NCBI RefSeq assembly: GCF_008329565.1
Contig: NZ_NPKT01000013.1
Coordinates: 1-64,000 of the forward strand
Length of the DNA stretch: 64,000 nt
Source: Mycolicibacterium sp. P1-5
GTDB lineage: Bacteria; Actinomycetota; Actinomycetes; Mycobacteriales; Mycobacteriaceae
Direction: 5' to 3'
Part shown: in pieces, positions 16,599-26,394 of the stretch
Numbering within the stretch: position 1 is the first letter of the stretch
Layout: every line of letters starts with the position of its first letter
Position numbers and translations under genes: made by a program
Notes under the pieces: generated by a model
What the model was told of the DNA's origin: nothing
What the model saw: the letters and a program-made list of their open reading frames with translations, nothing else
The model's database searches: none

Positions 16599-17099
16599 TC
16601 AGGCCGGAATCGCCGCGACCGGCATGACGACGCTGCCGCGGCAGGGGCCCTGGGCGATGTCGGTGTGCCACGTACCGCGCAGCGACCCGTCCGGTTGCGG
16701 TGTGTAGAACGCCCACGACGTGGCCGGACTCCACTGCTTCTGGTAGCCGTCGCCGAGGAAGCAGTCCCACACCCAGTCGTAGGTGGTGGCCCACTCGGCA
16801 CCGTTCCAGGTGTACTTGGTCGGCTGCGGGATGGTCGGGTTACTCGGCGCGGGTCCGTCGGCGACGGTGGCGACACACCTGCCACCCGAACATGCGGTCG
16901 CCAGAGTGAAGACGGCGCCGAAGTCGTTTTCCTTTTGGTGGGTGGCCGGACTGGTGCCCGCCTTCTGCGAGGCGTACGTGATCATCTGATAGCGCCCGTT
17001 CCAGGCCGGCGGCTCACCGTGCGCCGAGGCGGGGCTCACCAGTCCCGCGGCGCAGATCATCGCGGCCACCAGCGTGGCACCCCAACTATGGCGGCTCAT
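16599..17099 (-). CDS. Secreted mycobacterial protein of unknown function
   Basis: 166 residues, ATG at 17099, with a clear signal peptide (about 26 residues, cleavage near ASAHG). The mature part is rich in Trp, Tyr and paired cysteines (CSGGRCVATVADGP, WVWDCFLGDG, QGPCRGSVVMP), suggesting a small disulfide-bonded beta fold. I recognise it as a conserved actinobacterial secreted family with motifs YTWNGAEW and DGSLRGTW, but know no function. It converges with the BcsB-like gene with only 3 bp between stops. Confidence 0.7.
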   Translation of the reverse strand: MSRHSWGATLVAAMICAAGLVSPASAHGEPPAWNGRYQMITYASQKAGTSPATHQKENDFGAVFTLATACSGGRCVATVADGPAPSNPTIPQPTKYTWNGAEWATTYDWVWDCFLGDGYQKQWSPATSWAFYTPQPDGSLRGTWHTDIAQGPCRGSVVMPVAAIPA

Positions 17100-17185
17100 G
17101 ACTCCTCGGAACGTCGTTGCGAGGTATCAGCGTAGCCGTCAGAAAACCTCACCTGTCACATCTGCCCCAGGTGCGCCGGTCACGA

Positions 17186-17731
17186 TTAGGCCTCGAAACG
17201 CTCTCTGAGCAGCAGCTGTGCGTACGCCGCAATCGACTGGGCGTCGGTGATCTCACCGGTTCGGATCATCTCCTCGAACCGGCTTCGCGCGAACCACTCG
17301 AAGTGCATGTCCTGCTCCTCGTGCTCGCGGTCGGGTTCGCCTTCGGTGATGTCGGTGGCCAGGAACACCCAGCCCCGCTGGCTGCTCATGCCGGCGGCGA
17401 TGTCGAGGCTGCCCAGGACGACATATGAACCGGCCGCGAGTCCGGTCTCCTCACCAAGCTCACGGGCGGCGAGCTCGGCCGGGTCGACCTCGGCCCGGTT
17501 CGGGGCGGTGCCCTGCGGAAACTCCCAGCGGCGCGCACCGAGCGGGTAGCGGTACTGCTCGACCAACGCCACCCGGTCGTCGTCGACCGCGATGATCAGC
17601 GCGTAGTCGGGCTTGTCGATGACGCCGTAGACACCGGTGGACCCGTCCGGCCGCTCGATGGTGTCCTCACGCACCGTCATCCAGTTGTTGCGGTACACCT
17701 CGCGTGACGAGAGCTGGGTGATGGGCTTCAC
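17186..17731 (-). CDS. NUDIX hydrolase (ADP-ribose pyrophosphatase-like)
   Basis: 181 residues. The NUDIX box is present around residues 90-115 (AELAARELGEETGL), with upstream RRWEFPQGTAP and YALIIAVDDDRVALVEQYR, the pattern of ADP-sugar pyrophosphatases, though the spacing between the box Gly and first Glu is slightly longer than the textbook motif. It hydrolyses a nucleoside diphosphate linked to another group with divalent metal; the substrate is not fixed by sequence. Two GTG codons in tandem (17731, 17734) could start it. It is divergent from fadD36 with only about 30 bp between starts. Confidence 0.82.
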   Translation of the reverse strand: MKPITQLSSREVYRNNWMTVREDTIERPDGSTGVYGVIDKPDYALIIAVDDDRVALVEQYRYPLGARRWEFPQGTAPNRAEVDPAELAARELGEETGLAAGSYVVLGSLDIAAGMSSQRGWVFLATDITEGEPDREHEEQDMHFEWFARSRFEEMIRTGEITDAQSIAAYAQLLLRERFEA

Positions 17732-17761
17732 CACGCCAGTATCTTCGGTACCGTCGGCGAC

Positions 17762-19162
17762 GTGCTGCTGGCCTCCCTGAATCCCGCCGCCGTCGCCGCC
17801 GGAGCCGATATCGGTGACGCGGTGCGCATCGACGGCGCAGTCCTGTCCCGCAGTGATCTCGTGGGGGCGGCCACTTCGGTGGCCGAGCGGGTCGGTGGGG
17901 CCCGGCAGGTCGCCGTGCTGGCCACGCCCTCCGCCACAACCGTGCTCGCGATCACCGGCTGCCTGATCGCCGGCGTCCCGTTCGTTCCCGTGCCCGCCGA
18001 CGTCGGTGTCGCTGAACGCGCGCACATCCTGACCGACTCGGGCGCGCAGGGCTGGGTGGGGGAGTCACCCGCCGACCTCGGTGGCCTGCCGCACATCCCG
18101 GTCCGGTTGCACGCCCGGTCGTGGCACCGCTATGCCGAGCCGGCGCCGCAGAGCACCGCGATGATCATGTACACCTCCGGGACCACCGGCCTGCCCAAAG
18201 GTGTGCTGATCAGCCGTCGCGCGATCGCAGCACAGATCGACGCGCTGGTGCAGGCGTGGCAGTGGACCCCTGACGACACCCTGGTCCACGGGCTGCCGCT
18301 GTTCCATGTGCACGGCCTGATCCTGGGGCTGCTCGGCTCGCTGCGCGTGGGAAATCGCTTCGTGCACACCGGGAAACCAACTCCTGCCGGTTATGCCGCT
18401 GCCGGCGGCAGCTTGTATTTCGGGGTGCCCACGGTGTGGTCACGGGTGGCGGCCGACGCCGCCGCCGCAGCCGCGCTGGCCTCCGCGCGGTTGTTGGTTT
18501 CGGGCAGTGCGCCGCTGCCGGTTCCGGTGTTCACCCGACTGGCCGAACTGACCGGCCGGCCGCCCGTCGAGCGGTACGGCAGCACCGAGTCGCTGATCAC
18601 GATCAGCACCCGGGCCGACGGCGAACGACGGCCCGGCTGGGTCGGCTTGCCGCTCAACGGGGTTCAAACCCGGTTGGTGCATGAGGACGGTTCGGTGGGG
18701 CAGCACGACGGCGAGACCATCGGCAGCCTTCAGCTCAAGGCCCCTACCGTATTCGACGGCTACCTCAACAGGCCGGATGCCACCGCCGATGCGTTCGATC
18801 CCGACGGGTGGTACCGCACCGGCGACGCCGCCGTCATCGACGACGGTGGCATGCACCGCATCGTCGGTCGCGAATCGGTGGACCTGATCAAGTCCGGCGG
18901 CTTCCGGGTGGGGGCCGGCGAGGTCGAGACGGTGCTTCTCGGTCATCCCGGGGTCGAGGAGGTCGCCGTGGTGGGCCTGCCCGACCCCGACCTCGGTCAG
19001 CGGATTGTCGCGTTCGTGGTCGGCGACGCCAAACCCGACGAATTGATCGCGTTTGTCGCCGAACAGCTTTCGGTGCACAAGCGGCCGCGGGAAGTGCGGC
19101 TGGTCGAGTCACTGCCGCGCAACGCGATGGGCAAAGTCGTGAAGAAGGAACTGATGAAATGA
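17762..19162 (+). CDS. fadD36: Fatty-acyl-CoA / acyl-CoA synthetase FadD36
   Basis: 466 residues from GTG 17762 (MLLASLNPAAV, as in Rv1193). The adenylate-forming enzyme carries the P-loop-like MIMYTSGTTGLPKGV, the RYGSTES motif, GWYRTGDAAVIDD and the C-terminal NAMGKVVKKEL lysine loop, so it should activate a carboxylic acid to acyl-AMP and then acyl-CoA. It is short for FadD proteins but matches Rv1193 in length and sequence. The natural acid is not evident. The stop overlaps the VOC gene by four bases (ATGA). Confidence 0.92.
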   Translation: MLLASLNPAAVAAGADIGDAVRIDGAVLSRSDLVGAATSVAERVGGARQVAVLATPSATTVLAITGCLIAGVPFVPVPADVGVAERAHILTDSGAQGWVGESPADLGGLPHIPVRLHARSWHRYAEPAPQSTAMIMYTSGTTGLPKGVLISRRAIAAQIDALVQAWQWTPDDTLVHGLPLFHVHGLILGLLGSLRVGNRFVHTGKPTPAGYAAAGGSLYFGVPTVWSRVAADAAAAAALASARLLVSGSAPLPVPVFTRLAELTGRPPVERYGSTESLITISTRADGERRPGWVGLPLNGVQTRLVHEDGSVGQHDGETIGSLQLKAPTVFDGYLNRPDATADAFDPDGWYRTGDAAVIDDGGMHRIVGRESVDLIKSGGFRVGAGEVETVLLGHPGVEEVAVVGLPDPDLGQRIVAFVVGDAKPDELIAFVAEQLSVHKRPREVRLVESLPRNAMGKVVKKELMK

Positions 19163-19506
19163 CGCTGCGGTTCAGCGATGTCTGCATCGACGCCCACGAC
19201 ATCCATGCGCTGTCGTTGTGGTGGTCGACGGTGCTGGGTTGGCCTGCCGAGCAGACCGACGACGGCGACGTGGCACTGCGGGCACCCGCCGGTGCCGGGC
19301 CCGACTGGTTGTTTCTGGCGGTGCCCGACGACAAGGTGGTCAAGAACCGCATCCACTTCGACTTCACACCCGATGATCAGCAGGTCGAAGTCGATCGGTT
19401 GCTTGCGCTGGGAGCCCGCCACTTGGACATCGGTCAGGGCGAACAGACTTGGATCGTGCTCGGCGACCCGGAGGGCAACGAGTTCTGCGTTCTCTCGGCG
19501 AAGTAG
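19159..19506 (+). CDS. VOC (glyoxalase/bleomycin-resistance fold) protein
   Basis: 115 residues, ATG at 19159 within the end of fadD36. The vicinal-oxygen-chelate pattern is present: RFSDVCIDAHDIHALSLWW at the start, HFDFTPDD in the middle and the terminal DPEGNEFCVLS. It is the Glyoxalase-6 type common in actinobacteria. No reaction can be assigned; translational coupling to fadD36 suggests a shared pathway or simple co-expression. Confidence 0.82.
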   Translation: MTLRFSDVCIDAHDIHALSLWWSTVLGWPAEQTDDGDVALRAPAGAGPDWLFLAVPDDKVVKNRIHFDFTPDDQQVEVDRLLALGARHLDIGQGEQTWIVLGDPEGNEFCVLSAK

Positions 19507-19510
19507 CGGC

Positions 19511-21475
19511 TCACTGCCGGAAGGCCGCGGTGATCGTGGCGACGCGCGGATCTGCGCGTAATTGCTCAAGGGATTCCGCAAGGGGCAGGCGCCAGTTCGG
19601 ATACTCGTCAACGGTGCCCGGCAGATTGGGTTGCCGGGGCTCGCCGATCAGGTCATAGGGCGAGATCAGCTTCAGCCGACTCGGCGTCGATGCCAGGAAG
19701 CGGTGCATCGCAACGATGATCGCGGCCTCGTCGGGCTCGCGCTCGTCAAGTAGGCCTTCGGAGCGCAGCAAGGCCAGCCAGTCGGCGCGCTCCTTATCGG
19801 CGTTGGCTTGTGCGGCCGGTACGTCGTCGAGCAGGCCCAGTTCGGCGCGCGCGCGTACGTGCTCGCCCCGGAGAAACCCTGCGACGGTGGGCAGATCGTG
19901 GGTGGACAGGCTGGCGGCGGCCCGCGACGGCCACGCCTTCGACGGGAGGAGCGGTTGGTCGGGGGCGGACTCGTCGCGGGTGAACCACGCGACCGCCGAG
20001 CCCAGCATCTCGTTGGCGGCCAGCGCTTCGGTGACCTCGGGCTCGACGGTGCCCAGGTCTTCACCCACGACGACGGCGCCGGCACGGTGCGCCTCCAGGG
20101 CAAGAACAGCGAGCATGACCTCGGCGTCATAGTGCACATAGGTGCCGCGGTCCGGGGTGTCGCCCGGCGGGATCCACCACAGTCGCCATAGACCGGCGAC
20201 GTGGTCGATCCGCAGGCCGTCCGCGTGGGACAGGATGGCGCGCAACATGTCCCGCAACGCGGCGTAGCCGGTGGCCGCCAACCTGTCCGGGCGCCAGGGC
20301 GGAAGTCCCCAGTCCTGGCCGCGGGGGGTGAAGTTGTCCGGCGGTGCCCCGACGCTAACTCCGCCTGCGAGTACATCGGCCAGCGCCCAGGCGTCGGCAC
20401 CGTCGGCGTCGACTCCGACGGGCAGGTCGTGCAGCACGCCAAGCGCCATGCCGGCGTCTCGTCCGGCCGCCCGCACCGCGGCCAGCTGCTGAGCACACTG
20501 CTGCTGGACCCAGGCGTGAAAGTCGACTCTGGAGGCCAACTCTCGGCGTGCCTGCGCCACGGCGGGCCCGGTCACGTCGCGGAGCGGTTCCGGCCAGCGG
20601 CTCCACCGGCCGCCGTGCCGCTCGGCCAGGGCGCAATAGGTGGCCCAATCGGCCAGGCCGGCCGTGTCCGGTGATTCGTCGAGCGGGCTGGGTCGGCCCG
20701 CACTACGCCAGAGCGCTTCCAGTGCAGAACGTTTGGCTGCCCACACCAAGTCGTGATCGATGCGCTCGGTGCTCGCCGAGACGCGTAGCTCGTCCACCTC
20801 GGTGCGGGTGTCGGAGTCGGCGCGGTGATAGGCGTTGAGGTCCTCGATGCGCAGCGCCAACGGATTGGAGAACCGCCGGCTCGACGGAGTGTAGGGCGAC
20901 GGCTGCACAGGATGCGTCAGCCCGGGCGCATGCAGCGGGTTGAGCAGCACTGCCCCGGCGCAGTGCTCGGCGGCCGTCCACTCGATGAACTCGCGCAGAT
21001 CGCCGAAATCACCGATGCCCCAAGACCGCGCCGAACGCAGGCCGTACAGCTGCAACATCCAGCCCCAGGTGTTCGGCGTCTGCGGCACCTGCGCAGGGGC
21101 GACCACCAGGGTGACGTCCTGATCGTCGCGGGTGTGCAGCCGGTACCAGCCCGGGGCCAGGTCGCCGGGTAGTTCGTCGCGCACCTCGATGCGGCTGCCG
21201 TCCTCGGCGACCAGCAGCGCGGCTCCGGGCATCGTCTTGGGATGACCGTCCACGCGCACAGCTATGGTCGGCGGCAATCGGCCGGCACGATCCAGATCGG
21301 CGAGCTTGGCCAGTTCGATGCGCCGGCTGCTCTCGGTGCCGGCATCGACGTCCAGTAACCCGAGGACCCGGATCACGACGTCGGCGTCGACCTGGACTGG
21401 CTCACGTCGTTCGTTGCGGTAGGAGGTGGCCACGCCGTGCGCCGCGGCCAACTGCCGCAAGTCTTCTCCGAACAC
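19511..21475 (-). CDS. malQ: 4-alpha-glucanotransferase (amylomaltase, GH77)
   Basis: 654 residues, GTG at 21475. It transfers alpha-1,4-glucan segments between maltooligosaccharides. GH77 catalytic blocks are all there: the nucleophile Asp in GLRIDHVAGLWR, the acid/base Glu in VVGEDLGTV and the third Asp in LSTHDLPTVAG, plus the family N-terminal domain and GSWGIGDFGDLREF-type motif near residue 150. M. tuberculosis has malQ elsewhere (Rv1781c), so its place beside dapD is a lineage feature. It lies 48 bp downstream of dapD on the same strand and could be co-transcribed. Confidence 0.92.
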   Translation of the reverse strand: MFGEDLRQLAAAHGVATSYRNERREPVQVDADVVIRVLGLLDVDAGTESSRRIELAKLADLDRAGRLPPTIAVRVDGHPKTMPGAALLVAEDGSRIEVRDELPGDLAPGWYRLHTRDDQDVTLVVAPAQVPQTPNTWGWMLQLYGLRSARSWGIGDFGDLREFIEWTAAEHCAGAVLLNPLHAPGLTHPVQPSPYTPSSRRFSNPLALRIEDLNAYHRADSDTRTEVDELRVSASTERIDHDLVWAAKRSALEALWRSAGRPSPLDESPDTAGLADWATYCALAERHGGRWSRWPEPLRDVTGPAVAQARRELASRVDFHAWVQQQCAQQLAAVRAAGRDAGMALGVLHDLPVGVDADGADAWALADVLAGGVSVGAPPDNFTPRGQDWGLPPWRPDRLAATGYAALRDMLRAILSHADGLRIDHVAGLWRLWWIPPGDTPDRGTYVHYDAEVMLAVLALEAHRAGAVVVGEDLGTVEPEVTEALAANEMLGSAVAWFTRDESAPDQPLLPSKAWPSRAAASLSTHDLPTVAGFLRGEHVRARAELGLLDDVPAAQANADKERADWLALLRSEGLLDEREPDEAAIIVAMHRFLASTPSRLKLISPYDLIGEPRQPNLPGTVDEYPNWRLPLAESLEQLRADPRVATITAAFRQ

Positions 21476-21523
21476 GGTGCACCTATACCCGAGCGGCCAC
21501 GTTTCACACGAGCGGTCCGAAGA

Positions 21524-22468
21524 CTAGTTGGCGTGCAGCGCCTCGTTCAGCGCGATGCCCTGTCCGTCCCGGGCAACCACCTCGACTGCGCCGGTGACCG
21601 AATTGCGCCGGAACAGAAGGTTGTTCGCGCCGGACAGCTCGCGGGCCTTGACTGTCGTTCCGTCCGGGGTGGTGACCTTCGTGCCCGCCGTCACGTACAG
21701 GCCGGCCTCGACGATGCAGTCGTCACCCAGCGAGATACCCAGGCCCGCGTTGGCGCCCAGCAGGCAGCGCTTGCCCACCGAGATCACCTCAGTACCACCG
21801 CCGGACAGCGTGCCCATGATCGATGCGCCGCCGCCGACGTCGGAGCCGTCGTCTACCACCACACCCGCGGAGATCCGGCCCTCCACCATCGAGGCGCCCA
21901 GCGTGCCTGCGTTGTAGTTCACGAACCCCTCGTGCATGACCGTGGTGCCCGGGGCCAGATGCGCACCGAGGCGCACCCGGTCGGCGTCGGCGATGCGCAC
22001 CCCGGCGGGCAGGACGTAGTCGACCATCCGCGGGAACTTGTCGACGCCGTAGACCGTCACCTGGCCGCGGCTGCGCAGCCGCAGCCGGACGTTCTCGAAG
22101 CCCTCGATCTGGCATGGCCCGAAGTTCGTCCACACCACATTGGTCAGCACGCCGAAGATGCCGTCGAGGTTCAGTCCGCGCGGTTCGACCAACCGGTGCG
22201 ACAGCAGGTGCAGCCGCAGGTAGGCGTCATAGGTATCGAGCGGCTTGTCGTTCAGGTCCTCGATCACGGTGCGTACGACGATCGTCTCCACCCGACGCGC
22301 GGCATCGGGGCCGGCCACGGCCGCCAGGTCCTCGGGCACCTCCGCGACCGAGAGCCGGGTGCTGCCCGACGGGCCGTAGGCGCCCAATTCGGGATCCGGG
22401 AACCAGGTGTCGAGGACGGTTCCGTCCTCGGTGATGGTGGCCAATCCGACGCCGGCAGCAGAAGTCAC
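21524..22468 (-). CDS. dapD: 2,3,4,5-tetrahydropyridine-2,6-dicarboxylate N-succinyltransferase
   Basis: 314 residues, GTG at 22468, matching Rv1201c. It succinylates tetrahydrodipicolinate in the meso-diaminopimelate and lysine pathway, feeding peptidoglycan synthesis. The left-handed beta-helix hexapeptide region is visible ([49 protein letters not shown]), and the trimer active-site Glu lies in MVEGRISAG. The gene is divergent from dapE, the enzyme that removes the succinyl group two steps later. Confidence 0.95.
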   Translation of the reverse strand: MTSAAGVGLATITEDGTVLDTWFPDPELGAYGPSGSTRLSVAEVPEDLAAVAGPDAARRVETIVVRTVIEDLNDKPLDTYDAYLRLHLLSHRLVEPRGLNLDGIFGVLTNVVWTNFGPCQIEGFENVRLRLRSRGQVTVYGVDKFPRMVDYVLPAGVRIADADRVRLGAHLAPGTTVMHEGFVNYNAGTLGASMVEGRISAGVVVDDGSDVGGGASIMGTLSGGGTEVISVGKRCLLGANAGLGISLGDDCIVEAGLYVTAGTKVTTPDGTTVKARELSGANNLLFRRNSVTGAVEVVARDGQGIALNEALHAN

Positions 22469-22494
22469 GGTGCTCCACGCTACTTTTCTCCGCC

Positions 22495-22550
22495 GAGCAG
22501 ACGCAAAACCCCCCAAATAACGCCGGAAATGGGGGTGTACGCGTCTGCTC
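22495..22550. repeat. Long palindromic element between dapD and dapE
   Basis: GAGCAGACGC (22495-22504) and GCGTCTGCTC (22541-22550) are perfect inverted arms. Inside them an ACCCCC run and a GGGGGT run form a second, nested pair around an A-rich centre. The element fills the 116-bp gap between the divergent dapD and dapE starts, so it is unlikely to be a terminator. It looks like a small mobile or REP-like palindrome or a shared operator. Confidence 0.6.
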
Positions 22551-22584
22551 GCGGGGGAGAGGCGACCCGCTAACCTGGTCAGTT

Positions 22585-23649
22585 GTGTTAGACCTGAGCG
22601 CCGACCCGATCGCGCTGACCGCAGCGCTCGTCGACATCCCGAGCGTGTCGCGCGACGAGGCCCGCATCGCCGACGAGGTTGAGGCCGCCCTGCGCGGGCA
22701 GACAACCGGCTACGAGATCATCCGCAACGGCGACGCAGTACTGGCTCGCACGAACTTCGGCCTGCCGTCACGGGTGGTGCTGGCCGGCCACCTCGACACC
22801 GTCCCGATCGCCGATAACGTGCCGTCGGTGTTCGACGGCGACCACTTGTTCGGCTGCGGTACCTCGGACATGAAATCCGGTGACGCGGTGTTCCTGCACC
22901 TGGCCGCCACGATCGCCGAGCCGGCCCACGACATCACGCTGATCATGTACGACTGCGAGGAGATCGAGGCCTCCGCCAACGGACTGAACCGCATCGAGCG
23001 TGAACTCCCGGACTGGCTGCAGGCCGACGTTGCGATCCTGGGCGAGCCCTCCGGCGGTTACATCGAGGCCGGCTGCCAGGGCACCCTGCGGGTCGTGATC
23101 TCGGCGACCGGGACGCGGGCGCACTCGGCCCGATCCTGGCTGGGCGACAATGCAATTCATAAACTGGGCGCGGTGCTCGACCGGCTGTCCGGCTACGAGG
23201 CCCGGATCGTTGACATCGACGGCTGCACCTACCGTGAAGGTCTGTCGGCGGTGCGGATCGAGGGCGGCGTGGCAGGCAACGTCATTCCCGACGCCGCCGA
23301 GCTGACCGTCAACTTCCGCTTCGCGCCCGACCGCTCACCGGAACAGGCGCTGGCCCGCGTGCGGGAGGTGTTCGACGGGCTCGACGTGCACCTCGAGCAG
23401 ACCGACGTGGCCGCCGGGGCGCTGCCCGGGCTGAGCCACCCCGCCGCGGCGGCGCTGGTGGCGGCCGCCGACGGGATGGTCCGGGCCAAGTACGGCTGGA
23501 CCGACGTCGCCCGGTTCGCCGCCCTGGGCATCCCCGCGGTGAACTACGGCCCCGGCGATCCCAACCTGGCGCACAAGCGGGACGAACGAGTGGCCCTGGC
23601 GCAGATCACCGCCGTCACCAAGACGTTGCGGCGCTATCTCACCGGGTGA
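22585..23649 (+). CDS. dapE: Succinyl-diaminopimelate desuccinylase
   Basis: 354 residues, GTG at 22585 (Rv1202 ortholog). This M20-family zinc peptidase hydrolyses N-succinyl-LL-diaminopimelate. Metal and catalytic residues are seen in [14 protein letters not shown] (His, Asp), [13 protein letters not shown] (bridging Asp) and YDCEEIEA (Glu-Glu), followed by the dimerisation lid with [15 protein letters not shown]. It ends overlapping the convergent ATPase gene by 11 bp. Confidence 0.95.
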   Translation: MLDLSADPIALTAALVDIPSVSRDEARIADEVEAALRGQTTGYEIIRNGDAVLARTNFGLPSRVVLAGHLDTVPIADNVPSVFDGDHLFGCGTSDMKSGDAVFLHLAATIAEPAHDITLIMYDCEEIEASANGLNRIERELPDWLQADVAILGEPSGGYIEAGCQGTLRVVISATGTRAHSARSWLGDNAIHKLGAVLDRLSGYEARIVDIDGCTYREGLSAVRIEGGVAGNVIPDAAELTVNFRFAPDRSPEQALARVREVFDGLDVHLEQTDVAAGALPGLSHPAAAALVAAADGMVRAKYGWTDVARFAALGIPAVNYGPGDPNLAHKRDERVALAQITAVTKTLRRYLTG

Positions 23650-25708
23650 ACGCGCAGTCCACGGTCTCCGACAGCTTCGAGATCGCGCCGGCGGCCTGCG
23701 TATCGCCGAGTCTGGCCGCCTCGTTCCACGCCCACACCGCCACTCCCAGCTGCCCACTGCGCTCGGCGCCGCGGGCGGCTTCCCGGGCCGCGTCGATCGC
23801 CCCGTGCGTCTCGTCGCCGACCGTGGCCAGCCGCCATGCCCGCGCCACCCCGAGCTCGGGGGCGAACAGCGCCGACTTGGTGCCGTGCCGGGCGTCGGCG
23901 CGGCTCAGTGCCTTGGCCGACGCGGCGATCTCGCCCTGCTGGGCCAGCGCGATGGTCAGGTACATCAGCGACAGCGGCCCCCACGAGTAGCCGGTGCGCT
24001 CCAGTGTCGCCGCGGCCGGCCCGAGTAGCTGTGCCGCGCCAGCCGGATCGTTTTGCGCGATCAGCACCTGCGCCAGCAGCACATCACCGATCGAGCGGCC
24101 CGGCTGGGCCAGCTCGGCGAAGTCGGTGAACTCACCTGCGGCCTCCAGCGCAGCGTCGGACTGACCGGTCATGAGTAGCGTCGTCGTCCGCGCGAGGCCG
24201 ACGGTGAACCGCAGTAGCCCGGGATGCTCGGCGTCCAGCGCCCGCCGTACCAGCGAGTCCACCTGATCGAAGCGGCCCATTCGCGCCGAGCACAGCGCTG
24301 CCGCACTCGCCGCCCACGCCACCGCCATGTCCTCTGCTTCCGGGTCGGCCAGCACCCCGCCCGCGATCTCGAGCGCGCGTGCCACGTTGCCGGCGTTCAT
24401 CGCGAAGGTGGCAGAAAGTGCATCGAGGGTCAGTCGGGCCGCCGTCGTGCTGATCCGTTTACGAGTGTTCTGCAGGAACGCTGTCGCGCGCTCAGGTTCG
24501 GACAGCATCCAGAACTGATTGGCCGCCCGCGGCAACGCCCATGCCATCACCTCGGCCTGAGACAACGTGGCAGCATCCACTTCGGCCAGAACCGAATCCG
24601 CTTCCCGTCCGCGGCCCTGCCAGGCCAGCGCGTAGCTCAGCGCAAGTCGCGCATCGAAGCGTTCGGAGCGCTGCAGTGCTGCGCCGGCGAGCCGTTCGCT
24701 CAGGAGGAGGTCGCCGAGCCGCAACGCCTGCTGAGCCGAGGCCACCACGTCATCCACGGACTCCGGGGAGTCGCTGTCCAGTGCCAGCACCGCGCGGCCC
24801 AGGCGGTCACCGAGGTGGCGGTAGGGCTGGGCAGCGAGCTGGCCCAGGATTTCAGTGCGCAACCGCCGGGTGTCGCCTCCGTCTGCCCCCAATGCGACGC
24901 GCTCGACGAACAGTGGATGCCCTGCGTACACCGCGGATCCGAACAACTGTGTGGCTCCGGCAGTTTCGGCCTGTCCGACGGCCTCGCCAGAAGTCAGCGC
25001 GACCAACTCGTCGCGGGAGAGCGGCTCATGCACGGCCAGGTAGCCCAGCACCATGTGTGCCGGGGCCGGCAGCTCGGCCAGATACGCGTCGACCAATGGC
25101 TCCAGCGACGTTGCCGCCGAACGGGTCTGCAGGTGCAGCCGCAGCTCCAGTGGATTGCCGCCGGTGCGGCGGTATTCCTCATCCAGGGACCGCCCCAATT
25201 CTGCCAGCACAGAACGGGTCTCGTCCTCGTCGAGCGGGCCGACGTCGAGCTTGGCCAGCAGGGCGTCTTCCCACAGAGCGGTCACCGCGGACTGCACTGT
25301 CGTACCCGCTCGTACCGTCACGATCAGCCGCGCCGAGTCGTGCCGCGCCAATTGGTAGACCAGACTTGCCGACAGCGGGTCGAGCAGCTGGGCGTCATCG
25401 ACGATGATCAGCGTGCTTCTCGCCTGAGCCAGTAGGGATTCCAGTGCCGAGTGGATCAGCGCCGCCGGTTTGCCCACCTCGTGGACGTCGACCAGTGGGC
25501 CGAACGCTCCGAACGGCACGGCGGCCTGCGTCGCGGTGGCTTTCACCCGAACCGGATTCTTCTCGTCGAGGCGCTCGGCGATCTGGTCGGCGAGCGTCGT
25601 CTTCCCGGTGCCGTCGGCGCCTACCAAGGCCAGGCCGCGATGGCTCTTGAGCAGTTCGATCGCTTCATCCAGGGACTGGCGCGGCACGAGAGGCCACCGA
25701 TTCGGCAT
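23639..25708 (-). CDS. STAND/AAA-type ATPase with TPR-like region (Rv1204c-like)
   Basis: 689 residues, ATG at 25708. The N-terminal ATPase shows Walker [10 protein letters not shown] near residue 33 and Walker [12 protein letters not shown] near residue 100. The remaining 450 residues are alpha-helical, Ala-rich repeats (TPR-like), as in MalT/LuxR-type large regulators. The C-terminus ([12 protein letters not shown]) has no LuxR helix-turn-helix, so it cannot bind DNA in the usual way. It may be a signalling scaffold or a regulator that lost its output domain. It is divergent from the LOG gene with a 72-bp gap. Confidence 0.75.
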   Translation of the reverse strand: MPNRWPLVPRQSLDEAIELLKSHRGLALVGADGTGKTTLADQIAERLDEKNPVRVKATATQAAVPFGAFGPLVDVHEVGKPAALIHSALESLLAQARSTLIIVDDAQLLDPLSASLVYQLARHDSARLIVTVRAGTTVQSAVTALWEDALLAKLDVGPLDEDETRSVLAELGRSLDEEYRRTGGNPLELRLHLQTRSAATSLEPLVDAYLAELPAPAHMVLGYLAVHEPLSRDELVALTSGEAVGQAETAGATQLFGSAVYAGHPLFVERVALGADGGDTRRLRTEILGQLAAQPYRHLGDRLGRAVLALDSDSPESVDDVVASAQQALRLGDLLLSERLAGAALQRSERFDARLALSYALAWQGRGREADSVLAEVDAATLSQAEVMAWALPRAANQFWMLSEPERATAFLQNTRKRISTTAARLTLDALSATFAMNAGNVARALEIAGGVLADPEAEDMAVAWAASAAALCSARMGRFDQVDSLVRRALDAEHPGLLRFTVGLARTTTLLMTGQSDAALEAAGEFTDFAELAQPGRSIGDVLLAQVLIAQNDPAGAAQLLGPAAATLERTGYSWGPLSLMYLTIALAQQGEIAASAKALSRADARHGTKSALFAPELGVARAWRLATVGDETHGAIDAAREAARGAERSGQLGVAVWAWNEAARLGDTQAAGAISKLSETVDCAFTR

Positions 25709-25780
25709 AGCCCGGACTTTATTGCGGGGGCCGCACCGGCACGGCAATAGCCGTAAATCGACTGCGTTACGTTTGCCGGT

Positions 25781-26344
25781 GTGGAACCGGAGAACCGCGA
25801 TGACGAGTGGGCGGTGTGCGTCTACTGCGCATCCGGACCGCGCCACCCCGAGTTGCTCGATCTCGCCCGCCGGGTGGGGGAGGCGATCGCCGATCGCGGC
25901 TGGACCCTGGTGTCGGGCGGCGGCAACGTCTCGGCGATGGGGTCGGTGGCCGAGGGCGCACGGTCGCACGGTGGCCGGACCGTCGGGGTCATCCCGAAGG
26001 CGCTGGTGCACCGCGAGCTCGCCGACGTCGATGCCGACGAGCTGATCGTCACCGACACCATGCGGCAGCGCAAACAAGTCATGGAAGACCGCAGCGACGC
26101 CTTCCTCACGCTCCCGGGCGGCATCGGCACGCTGGAGGAACTTTTTGAAACGTGGACCGCGGGGTACCTGGGTATGCATGGAAAGCCGGTGGTGCTGCTG
26201 GATCCCGCCGGCCACTATGACGGCCTGCGTGCCTGGCTGGGGACTCTCGTCGAACCCGGCTTCGTCGCACAGGCCGCACTGGACCGATTGGTGGTCGTCA
26301 GTGATGTGCAGGCGGCGCTCGACGCCTGCACACCCCGGACGTGA
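25781..26344 (+). CDS. LOG-family cytokinin riboside 5'-monophosphate phosphoribohydrolase
   Basis: 187 residues, GTG at 25781, Rv1205 ortholog. It has the LOG signature: SGGGNVSAMG, MRQRKQVMEDRSDAF and PGGIGTLEELFE (PGGxGTxxE). Such enzymes release the free base from nucleoside monophosphates; the M. tuberculosis protein makes cytokinins that accumulate when the proteasome pathway is lost. Cytosolic dimer, no membrane segment. It is followed by fadD6 after a 50-bp gap. Confidence 0.92.
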   Translation: MEPENRDDEWAVCVYCASGPRHPELLDLARRVGEAIADRGWTLVSGGGNVSAMGSVAEGARSHGGRTVGVIPKALVHRELADVDADELIVTDTMRQRKQVMEDRSDAFLTLPGGIGTLEELFETWTAGYLGMHGKPVVLLDPAGHYDGLRAWLGTLVEPGFVAQAALDRLVVVSDVQAALDACTPRT

Positions 26345-26394
26345 CCAGGGTTACGCTGACTCGCGAACTGAGCGAGATACGGGAGGTGGCATCG

